A DNA stretch of 11,753 bases from Flavobacteriaceae bacterium (GTDB taxonomy: Bacteria; Bacteroidota; Bacteroidia; Flavobacteriales; Flavobacteriaceae): assembly GCA_018674025.1 (NCBI GenBank), contig JABHBC010000270.1, positions 1 through 11,753 of the forward strand. Direction: 5' to 3'. A model generated the notes under the pieces. The model was not told the DNA's origin. It saw only the letters and a program-made list of their open reading frames with translations, and searched no databases. Positions 1-6,896 of this stretch are shown one piece after another. A program made the position numbers and the translations under genes. How positions within the stretch are numbered: position 1 is the stretch's first letter; each line of letters starts with the position of its first letter.

Positions 1-655
1 CACCATTCCATGTTCCAAATTCATCAAAAGGAGTGTTGAACTCAATAATAAAATAATTTGAAAAATTTTCTGGAGTACCACCTGAATTGTTTTTTGCTAT
101 ACCAATAATTTTACTTTCTTCTTTTAGAACTTTAATTGTTGAGTTTTTAAAAAATGCATCAATTATTATATGAGATTTAATATTTTTTGGAAACTGAATT
201 TTAAAATGGGCTGATCTTTTAGTTGGGGCTAACTCTACTCTTGTTTTAGAATCCGTTAGTTCAACTTTGTAATGATGAGGTAATACTTTTATGTTTTTAT
301 ACTGGGTTCTTCGGTCATTCTCGATAACTCTTAATTCACCTGTGATTGGCATAATGGAAAAAGCTCCATAATCATTTATCCAAGGACTGGGTTGGTGAGT
401 CTGTCGTATTCCTACCAGGCCAGAATTTTTGTCTGTGTAAATCCATCCATCTCCCATTTTACCAGTTTGAGGAGTCCAAAAATTCATTCCCCATGGCAGT
501 GCAATCGCTGGGTAGGTATTTCCGTTGGATAATTCATGTGAAGAATCTGAGCCAATAAGTGGGTTAACAAATTGAGTGAAGTCTTCCTGAAATGAAAAAA
601 TACAATTACAATAAATTAAAAATACTAGGTTTAAAAATATGCTAAATCTCTTCAT
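1..655 (-). CDS. GH92 alpha-mannosidase, third copy, N-terminal part only
   Basis: This gene starts with ATG at 655 and stays open to the left edge, giving 218 residues of a protein that should be about 700-780 long; its C-terminus lies outside. An export signal covers about residues 1-21 (MKRFSIFLNLVFLIYCNC then IFS). Its cysteines 16 and 18 do not fit a lipobox, so a periplasmic enzyme is likely. GH92 N-terminal beta-sandwich motifs follow: FVNPLIGSD at 29-37, a TYPAIALPWGMNFWTPQTG block at 47-65, GIRQTHQPSPWINDYGAFS at 82-100, then IMPITGEL. FGTWNG at the cut end is also found in the family. The catalytic residues are in the missing half. The HQPSPW block differs from the LSGTG or LSGAG seen at this place in the two upstream GH92 genes, so it belongs to another subfamily. 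It begins 11 bases after the previous stop, in the same operon. Family is confident; linkage specificity is unknown. Confidence 0.9.
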   Translation of the reverse strand, partial: MKRFSIFLNLVFLIYCNCIFSFQEDFTQFVNPLIGSDSSHELSNGNTYPAIALPWGMNFWTPQTGKMGDGWIYTDKNSGLVGIRQTHQPSPWINDYGAFSIMPITGELRVIENDRRTQYKNIKVLPHHYKVELTDSKTRVELAPTKRSAHFKIQFPKNIKSHIIIDAFFKNSTIKVLKEESKIIGIAKNNSGGTPENFSNYFIIEFNTPFDEFGTWNG

Positions 656-666
656 TACGTAATTAT

Positions 667-2943
667 TTAGTATACAATTGATTGTGGTCTAAACTCTTTC
701 TCTTTACCAAAATTCTTATTTGGTTTAGGGCCCATATTAAATATTAGTTCACCTCCTTTAACAATATCTTTATGTGTTATATAAGAATATTTGTAATCTT
801 TACCATTTAGTTCTACAGATTGAATATAAATATTTTGATCGCTATTTTCTTTTGCTATAATAGTAAATTTTTTATTTTCAGGTAAAACTATTGATGCCTC
901 TTCAAATAAAGGGGATCCAAATACATAAGCTCCATTCGATGGGTTTACAGGATAAAAGCCTAAAGAAGAAAAGATATGCCAGGCTGACATTTGACCACAA
1001 TCTTCGTTACCCGATAAACCGTCAGGCTTATCAGTATACAGTTCATTATTTATATACCTTACTTTATCCGCAATTTTGTAAGGTTGTCCAGAGTAGGCAT
1101 ACATATATGTAGTATGATGGCTGGGTTCATTTCCATGTGCATATTGACCAATCATTCCTGTTATATCCATTGATGCTTCTTCTCCTAATTCTGATGACAT
1201 ACTAAACAGTTCATCCAATTTTTCTGTGTATTTTTCATCTCCTCCAAGTAATTCAATAAGTCCTTCCGGATCTTGTGGAACAAGCCAAAGGTATTGCCAT
1301 GCATTTCCTTCACAATAATCATTTACTCTATGTTCAGCACGTACAGGGTCAAAAGGAGTTCTCCAACTACCATCTGTAAGCTTACCTCTCATAAATCTAG
1401 TTTCATTATCAAAATATTCTTTGTAAGCTTTTGAGCGTTTCATAAAATAATTATAATCTTCATCTTTATTTAATTTTTTGGCTAATTGTGCAATAGCCCA
1501 ATCTCCAATTGCATATTCCATAGAACTTGCTACAGATTCAACCATATAGTCTCCAGGGATATAACCTAGTTCCATTAATTTTTTTACACCTGGCTCGTGA
1601 TCACCGGTAGCACTTTCTTTAACAGCTTCAAAAACTTCTTCCAAATCAATCCCTTCAAAACCTTTCATAGAGGCGTCAATAACAACCGGGATTCCACTGT
1701 AACCAGGCATAGTATTTGTTTCATTTCCTCTTAAATGCCATATTGGTAATTTTCCTTGATGATCAAATATTTTTAACATAGAGTTTACCATATCACTGAC
1801 TCTTTCTGGATGTGTAATTGTATATAATGGATGAGCAGCTCTGTAGGTATCCCATAGAGAAAATAAAGTGTAGTTAGTAAAAGTAGTGTCTTTGTAAACC
1901 ACCTTATCTGTTCCTCTATATTCACCATTTACATCTTGATATAAATTTGGTGCAATCATGGTGTGATACATTGCAGTATAAAAAACTCTTTTACGTTTTA
2001 AATCTTCTGTTTTAATATTAATTTTTGAGAGTTCTTGATTCCATTTATTCTCTGCCTCAAGTTTAACTTTATCAAAATCCCAATGAGGTATTTCAGAATT
2101 TAAATTTTCTAGGGCGTTTTTGGAGCTAACTGTAGATACTCCCATTTTTACATATATTTCTTCATTTTTTTTAGTTTCAAATTCTAAAAACCCTTTAACA
2201 AATTCACCTTTTAACTCATCAGTATCATGTTTATTACCCCCGTCATATAAAATAAAATCTTTTACTGGTTTAGAAATAACTAGAGTAAAATATTCTCTTT
2301 GATCTCGAGCCCATCCTGATGAAAATCTATAACCTTCAAAAGTAGTATCATCTATTTTTTTCAAGTAAGTTTCCGTAGGCCTATCAGCGCTACCTTCTCC
2401 TAAATCAATTATTACTCTTGAATTATCTGAATTAGGATAAGTATATCTATGAAATCCAACTCTTTCAGAAGCTGTTAATTCAACATTAATGTCATATCTT
2501 TCAAGATCTACTTTATAATAACCGACAGTGTTAATCTCAGTATTTTTTCTATACAGTGAAGAGTACCCGGACATATGGTTATCTTGATTTCCTGCATTGT
2601 ATTTTAATTCACCAGTTGCAGGCATAATAGTAAGTTCTCCTAAATCTGACATACCAGTACCGCTAACATTTAAATGACAGAACCCTTTTACAATACTATC
2701 TGTGTGATGATAAGAAGAGGACCAGTCCCACCCCTTGTTAAAGTTTGTTGGTCCAACTTGAACTCCACCAAAAGGCACGGTTGCCCCAACAAAGACATGT
2801 CCATGACCTCCAGAACCAATAAATGGATCAACATATTCAATAAGACCTTTATTAGAGTTAAAAGGTTTTGTAAAAGACCAAACGGAAATTATAACTAGAG
2901 CTAGTATTAATGGTAGTGATATTTTTTTTATTAATGACATCAT
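667..2943 (-). CDS. GH92 exo-alpha-mannosidase, second copy
   Basis: The 758-residue protein is a full-length GH92 enzyme; the family removes terminal alpha-mannose with inversion, using calcium. Residues 1-24 are a hydrophobic export signal without a lipobox cysteine, so a periplasmic location is likely; ATG codons at 2943 and 2940 are both usable. The N-terminal beta-sandwich carries VDPFIGSGGHGH (38-49), GATVPFGGVQ (53-62), GWDWSSSYHH (71-80) and NVSGTGMSDLGE (92-103). The C-terminal (alpha/alpha)6 catalytic domain carries FSLWDTYR (361-368), GNETNTMPGY (406-415), YCEGNAWQYLWLVP (543-556), HGNEPSHH (603-610) and LSGNEDCGQMSAW (643-655). By family analogy Glu545 is the general acid and Asp648 belongs to the base site. 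The HGNEPSHH and GNETN motifs resemble those of characterised Bacteroides alpha-1,2-type enzymes, so alpha-1,2 activity is a reasonable but unproven guess. It starts 9 bases after the upstream GH92 stop and is followed 11 bases later by a third GH92 gene. Confidence 0.96.
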   Translation of the reverse strand: MMSLIKKISLPLILALVIISVWSFTKPFNSNKGLIEYVDPFIGSGGHGHVFVGATVPFGGVQVGPTNFNKGWDWSSSYHHTDSIVKGFCHLNVSGTGMSDLGELTIMPATGELKYNAGNQDNHMSGYSSLYRKNTEINTVGYYKVDLERYDINVELTASERVGFHRYTYPNSDNSRVIIDLGEGSADRPTETYLKKIDDTTFEGYRFSSGWARDQREYFTLVISKPVKDFILYDGGNKHDTDELKGEFVKGFLEFETKKNEEIYVKMGVSTVSSKNALENLNSEIPHWDFDKVKLEAENKWNQELSKINIKTEDLKRKRVFYTAMYHTMIAPNLYQDVNGEYRGTDKVVYKDTTFTNYTLFSLWDTYRAAHPLYTITHPERVSDMVNSMLKIFDHQGKLPIWHLRGNETNTMPGYSGIPVVIDASMKGFEGIDLEEVFEAVKESATGDHEPGVKKLMELGYIPGDYMVESVASSMEYAIGDWAIAQLAKKLNKDEDYNYFMKRSKAYKEYFDNETRFMRGKLTDGSWRTPFDPVRAEHRVNDYCEGNAWQYLWLVPQDPEGLIELLGGDEKYTEKLDELFSMSSELGEEASMDITGMIGQYAHGNEPSHHTTYMYAYSGQPYKIADKVRYINNELYTDKPDGLSGNEDCGQMSAWHIFSSLGFYPVNPSNGAYVFGSPLFEEASIVLPENKKFTIIAKENSDQNIYIQSVELNGKDYKYSYITHKDIVKGGELIFNMGPKPNKNFGKEKEFRPQSIVY

Positions 2944-2952
2944 ATTTAATTG

Positions 2953-5100
2953 TTATTTAAAACTAGGGGGTAATTCATTTACACCCCAATTTGATTGATT
3001 ATTATTTGCTGTTTCAAATGACAAAAACCCTCCGTCTCTAATCTTATTCCAGTTTATCCAAGTTGAGTTATGAGGCTCATCATTAAAAGATAAAGATTTA
3101 ATAAAGAAATTTTCAGGTCCTGTTTTATTGATTTTTAAGATTTTATTATTAGGTAAATTAATAGAAATATTTTCAAATGCTGGTATATTTATCGATAAGC
3201 CCCCAACTCCTGGAATCATTGGATACAGCCCAATTGAAGCAAATACATACCAGGCACCCATGGTCCCAAGGTCGTCATTTCCTGGCAAGCCAGAAACACT
3301 ACTATTATACTGTTCATTTAAAATTCTTGAAATCGTCTGTGAAGTTTTGTTTGGTTTATTGATCCAGTTGTAGGTCCAAGGTACCTGAAAGTCAGGTTCA
3401 TTACCTGCGGCAAACCAATCATCTTCATATTTAGCATCTAGTCTAGTAAAAAGAGTGTCTAATCTTTTTTCAGCAAATTCATTCCCGCCAATTTTATCAA
3501 TTAAACCTCTAAGATTATACGGAACCATCCAGAAATAATTTTTATAAGTTCCTTCACGCCAATCGTGAGTAATATCTTTCCAAACATTGTTTGGATATTT
3601 AGAATTCAGCCATTTAATTTTCGGGTTATAAATATTATTCCAATTTTGAGATCTATCTATAAAAAGTTTAGCATCATTTTTTTTATTTAATGCCTGAAGC
3701 GCAAACTGACCTATGGCAAAATCGGAAGAAGTGTACTCAAGCATCATAGAGGCAAATGTGTGGCCATTATTAATGTACTCTGTGAGATAAGGTCTAATTT
3801 CTTGTTTTTGAGAATTAACTCTTGGCACCATAGCACCATTATACATATACTTATATGCCTTTTTATGATCAAAATCTTTGGCTCCAAAAGCAAATGAATT
3901 AGAAATTAGTATTGGAGTGGGGTCTCCTTGCATAATTCCAGTTTCAATATTTGCTAATATCCATCTTCCATATCCACCAGCTTGCTCAGCAAAGTTAACC
4001 AGAGATTGCATCATTTCACTACTTTCTTTTGGGAATAAGATTGCTAGTAATTGAGCCTGAGTTCGATAGGTATCCCAGACACTGAAAGAACTATAATGTT
4101 CTTTCCCCTTTGGATTATTATAAACTTTAAAATCAGCACCCATATAGTCTCCATTCACATCGCTAACAATATTAGGGTGAATCAAAGAATGATAAAAATT
4201 TGTATAAAACTGAACTTTTTTATCTTCATTAGTTGTGGAAATTTTTATTTTACTTAGATGATTATTCCAAACCTTTTGAGTGTTAGTTAAGTATTGTTCA
4301 AAAGATGTGTTTAAATTCTCTGACTTTAAATTTTCCTTAGCATTTTCTATAGAAACAAAAGATATAGCTATTCTATAATTAACTTCTTTATTATTATCAG
4401 TATTAAATGTGAAAAAAGCGCCAGAGTTTTGCCCATCATTAGTAAGGTTTTTTGTTATTTCATTTCCCCTCCAAGTTCCTAATTCATTTGCAGGTCTGTC
4501 AAATTCTGCTGCAAAATAAACTTTATATGGAGTTTCAGTTCCACAAAATTCCCCTCCTTCTGTGAATCCTTCACAAGTTGAGTTTGAGGTAATATTTACA
4601 AAAGAATTTTTAATATATTTTTCATTTGAAGAGTTAACTCCAGATCCTATAATTATTGTACCATTTTTAGAATTTGTAAAGTCAAACTGGGCTATAGCAG
4701 ATCTTTTAGTGACCGTTAATCTACTAGTAATATCTTTTTTTGAATTAACTGACAAATATCCCGCAGATGAACTGTTAATTTCTGTAAAAGGTTCGAGTGA
4801 GTTCATGTCAAATGGAGAATCTTCTAAATTACCAGCGATGGGTACAACTGGAAAATTGCCCATATTTGAACAACCTGCTCCACTGAGCTGAGTAACAACA
4901 AAACCCTTTTGTGGTGAAAAAAAACTTGGAGTAAATTGAACCATACCAAAAGGATATGTAGCTCCAATAAAAGAATAGCCACAAGCTAATGACTCCCCTT
5001 TAGTTCCAATTCGAGTATCTACAATTTCAGACAATTGCTGAGAAAAAGTAGAAGAAAAAAATAAAAATAAAATATAAAATATTGTTCTTTTATGCTTCAA
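2953..5100 (-). CDS. GH92 family alpha-mannosidase, first copy, divergent motifs, TTG start
   Basis: This 715-residue protein has an export signal (KHKRTIFYILFLFFSSTFS, residues 2-20, cleavage near Ser20) and no lipobox, so it is probably periplasmic. GH92 marks run the whole length: IVDTRIGT (26-33), FIGATYPFGMVQFTP (44-58), QLSGAGCSNMG (71-81), FSVWDTYR (339-346), GDPTPILISNSFAFGAKDFD (392-411), REGTYKNYFWMVP (515-527), AAGNEPDFQVPW (564-575) and LPGNDDLGTMGAWY (605-618). By analogy Glu516 is the general acid and Asp609/Asp610 mark the base region. It differs from the downstream GH92: the tryptophan-rich loop after the first glycine-rich motif is missing, EGNAWQY is EGTYKNY, and NEPSHH is NEPDFQ. 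These changes lie around the acid and the probable sugar-acceptor site, so another linkage is expected. The start is TTG at 5100-5098, since no in-frame ATG occurs before residue 53, inside a conserved motif. The preceding gene ends 15 bases upstream. Confidence 0.94.
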   Translation of the reverse strand: MKHKRTIFYILFLFFSSTFSQQLSEIVDTRIGTKGESLACGYSFIGATYPFGMVQFTPSFFSPQKGFVVTQLSGAGCSNMGNFPVVPIAGNLEDSPFDMNSLEPFTEINSSSAGYLSVNSKKDITSRLTVTKRSAIAQFDFTNSKNGTIIIGSGVNSSNEKYIKNSFVNITSNSTCEGFTEGGEFCGTETPYKVYFAAEFDRPANELGTWRGNEITKNLTNDGQNSGAFFTFNTDNNKEVNYRIAISFVSIENAKENLKSENLNTSFEQYLTNTQKVWNNHLSKIKISTTNEDKKVQFYTNFYHSLIHPNIVSDVNGDYMGADFKVYNNPKGKEHYSSFSVWDTYRTQAQLLAILFPKESSEMMQSLVNFAEQAGGYGRWILANIETGIMQGDPTPILISNSFAFGAKDFDHKKAYKYMYNGAMVPRVNSQKQEIRPYLTEYINNGHTFASMMLEYTSSDFAIGQFALQALNKKNDAKLFIDRSQNWNNIYNPKIKWLNSKYPNNVWKDITHDWREGTYKNYFWMVPYNLRGLIDKIGGNEFAEKRLDTLFTRLDAKYEDDWFAAGNEPDFQVPWTYNWINKPNKTSQTISRILNEQYNSSVSGLPGNDDLGTMGAWYVFASIGLYPMIPGVGGLSINIPAFENISINLPNNKILKINKTGPENFFIKSLSFNDEPHNSTWINWNKIRDGGFLSFETANNNQSNWGVNELPPSFK

Positions 5101-5118
5101 TTTAATTGAGTTTAACTA
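5098..5118 (-). other. TTG start of the first GH92 gene, in frame after the preceding TAG stop
   Basis: Reading the minus strand, the DUF4998 gene ends in TAG (5118-5116). Five sense codons follow in the same frame (TTA AAC TCA ATT AAA), then TTG AAG CAT AAA AGA, which opens the GH92 signal peptide. No ATG or GTG occurs between the TAG and the TTG, and the next in-frame ATG is codon 53. The TTG is therefore the best start. The leader is A/T-rich with no Shine-Dalgarno-like sequence, as is usual for this phylum. ATT at 5106-5104 is a less likely alternative start. Confidence 0.75.
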
Positions 5119-6885
5119 GTTAGCTGGAATTGCTCCCATTCCACGAAATTCCATTTCAATAAATTGACATGCACTTCCATCAACTGTAGAAACAAACCTA
5201 ATTCTAATATATCTAATCATGGGTCCTGCAGGAATATCGAATTCAGAAAAATCTGAACTAGCACCATTTATTGCTTGGGATGTTATTAGTTGCCAACCTG
5301 CATTTTCAAAATCAGATGTCAAAACAGGGTCTGAAATAACATTATTTCCAGAACTTTCAAAAACTGGCAATGTTTCAGCATTATCGATATCTTCTCTACC
5401 CCAAATTTCAATTTGTGTTGGATTATTCCCAACAAAACTCCAAGTCGGTCTGTGATGTATCTTTGCTTTAGCTAATTGAGTTGTGACACCAAGATCAATA
5501 GTGAAATGCCCTGGAACTGAGTTCTCCCCAGAGTGATAGCCGTTAGAATCTCCAGACCAAAAAGTGTTATTATCCCATAAATATTGGGAAGGATTTGCGT
5601 TATAAAAATTTCCTGGATTATCACTTGGCATACCAACTAATTGGAAATTGTTTCTTTCTAATTCAATAGCTTCTGTGTTTTCTCCATAGAAGGTTAGCTC
5701 TTTTAACTGTGCGCTTTGACCCCCAACTGATCCTGTTACTCTATATCGAATATATCGCATTTGACTTGAAGCTGGTGGTATAATAAAACTGTGGCTATTT
5801 TCATTTAAGCCATCAATTTCACCCTCGTATAACAATTGCCAGCTAGCATTAATAAATTGAGCTTCATCACTTGATGCGGTTTCAGCAAAATTTAAATTAT
5901 CTCTACCCCATATTTGTATTTCAGTTGGGTTGTTTTCTGAATTTATAACTGGGTCAACTAAGTTCAGTTTGACTTTTCTTAGGTCTGTTTTAACCCCTAA
6001 GTCTACAGTAAAATGATGTGGTATGCTATTAGGACCAGAATGAAATGTGTTAAAAGTATTAGCCTCTGTAAACCCATCTCCATCAAAAAGGTACTGATTT
6101 GGATCTGCTCCATTATAAGTGCCAGGATTATCACTTGGCATATTAACTAATGTAATAAAATCTTTATTAATTTCTGTATATGGAAGGTCAGGCAGGGTGT
6201 ATTCTAAAGGTTCTAATGCAATCGAGTCTATTCCAAATAGTCCAGATTGTATTACAGAAGTAGTTATCATACTGCCAAATGGCTTTAAATTAATTAATTT
6301 GACTCTGTTATCTTCATAAAATAAGGTGTCTCTAATAGTTTCATTTTCTTCATTTTCGTAATCTATTAAAGTATATATTACGAACTCTGATTCTGCATTT
6401 CCATAAAAGTTCACATAATTCCCTTCCGGTTCGAAAGAATAATCTAAAATCTCTCGAGGGTTTTGGTCTGAGATAAATTCATCCCCAATAACATTTCCTG
6501 CAACTATTTGAGAAATAGACAAGTTTCCATTAGGATCTTGAGTGTAAACATTAAATTCATAACTACCTTCGTCTAAATCTTCAATTATGACAGAGAATAT
6601 TTCAGATAAATTTTCTTCAATTGGGTAGCTTATTATTTGATCATCATATTCAATTGTAATTTGATTAGAAGTTCCTAAAAATTGTGTGTACCCTTCTAAT
6701 TGTGCTCGGTAATAACCAGGTCTAATTTTAAGAGTATCGAGTTTACCAGCATATATAATCTCTCCATTTAAGTATTCTTCATGAATGGAATCCATATCAC
6801 TACAGGAGATATAAATTAATGAACTAGCTAAAACTAGATATAAAAATTTAAAATTTTGTAATATGTATGCTAATTTATTTAACAT
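5116..6885 (-). CDS. Surface lipoprotein, DUF4998-like with two tandem discoidin-like (F5/8 type C) modules
   Basis: This is probably a glycan-binding outer-membrane lipoprotein of the PUL. The 589-residue product has a lipoprotein signal ending in YISC, with lipidated Cys28 followed by SDMDSIHEEY, an acidic start that fits surface export in Bacteroidota. Residues 28-130 (IHEEYLNGEIIYAGKLDTLK onward) resemble DUF4998, common in SusC/SusD loci. Residues 135-235 look like another beta-rich domain that I cannot name. Two discoidin-like modules follow at about 244-402 and 414-583, each with MPSDNPG near its start, a HFT[VI]DLG strand, NNPT.I.IWGR and a closing YIR.R segment. No catalytic motif is visible, so binding is the sensible role, with alpha-mannan the probable ligand from the GH92 neighbours. 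It starts 11 bases after the DUF4959-type gene, and its TAG stop is 15 bases before the TTG start of the GH92 gene. Confidence 0.88.
   Translation of the reverse strand: MLNKLAYILQNFKFLYLVLASSLIYISCSDMDSIHEEYLNGEIIYAGKLDTLKIRPGYYRAQLEGYTQFLGTSNQITIEYDDQIISYPIEENLSEIFSVIIEDLDEGSYEFNVYTQDPNGNLSISQIVAGNVIGDEFISDQNPREILDYSFEPEGNYVNFYGNAESEFVIYTLIDYENEENETIRDTLFYEDNRVKLINLKPFGSMITTSVIQSGLFGIDSIALEPLEYTLPDLPYTEINKDFITLVNMPSDNPGTYNGADPNQYLFDGDGFTEANTFNTFHSGPNSIPHHFTVDLGVKTDLRKVKLNLVDPVINSENNPTEIQIWGRDNLNFAETASSDEAQFINASWQLLYEGEIDGLNENSHSFIIPPASSQMRYIRYRVTGSVGGQSAQLKELTFYGENTEAIELERNNFQLVGMPSDNPGNFYNANPSQYLWDNNTFWSGDSNGYHSGENSVPGHFTIDLGVTTQLAKAKIHHRPTWSFVGNNPTQIEIWGREDIDNAETLPVFESSGNNVISDPVLTSDFENAGWQLITSQAINGASSDFSEFDIPAGPMIRYIRIRFVSTVDGSACQFIEMEFRGMGAIPAN
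5137..5646 (-). repeat. Discoidin-like module, second copy (C-terminal)
   Basis: This encodes residues 414-583 of the DUF4998-type lipoprotein, the second copy of an intragenic duplication. It shares with the first copy the opening [NG]MPSDNPG, the QYL[FW]D box, YHSG/FHSG, HFT.DLGV.T.L, NNPT.I.IWGR and the closing YIR.R strand. At DNA level only the MPSDNPG segment is still nearly identical: positions 5612-5631 match 6122-6141 at 19 of 20 bases. The rest has diverged, so the duplication is not recent. Confidence 0.85.
5680..6156 (-). repeat. Discoidin-like module, first copy
   Basis: This encodes residues 244-402 of the same lipoprotein. It has the beta-sandwich marks NMPSDNPG, QYLFDGDGF, FHSGPNSIPHHFTVDLG, NNPTEIQIWGRDNL and MRYIRYRVTG. 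The fold family (F5/8 type C, similar to CBM32) commonly binds terminal sugars. Ligand-binding residues cannot be assigned from sequence alone. Confidence 0.85.
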
Positions 6886-6896
6886 GTTTTTTTTAG

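Noticed and set aside
656..666. Search of the intergenic gaps for promoters or terminators (also 2944-2952, 5101-5115, 6886-6896, 8127-8138 and 10083-10091)
   Set aside because: Gaps of 9-15 bases are too short for a promoter of the Bacteroidota type, and no hairpin with a T-run is visible; they serve only as A/T-rich translation leaders.
4562..4891. 109-codon open frame on the plus strand inside the first GH92 gene
   Set aside because: It is fully antisense to a conserved GH92 domain, has no recognisable family, and its leader shows no start context. The same applies to the plus-strand frames at 891-1112, 2120-2302, 2674-2898, 3128-3373, 4051-4257, 5219-5455, 6119-6319 and 7649-7849.
5098..5118. 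A single fused gene broken by a TAG nonsense mutation between the DUF4998 protein and the first GH92
   Set aside because: The first protein ends naturally after a complete discoidin module, and the second begins with a good signal peptide. Two separate genes explain the frame coincidence better than a broken fusion.
5137..6156. Direct repeats as a possible CRISPR or mobile-element signature
   Set aside because: There are only two copies about 510 bases apart, both encoding the same protein motif inside an open reading frame; there are no spacers, terminal inverted repeats or transposase.
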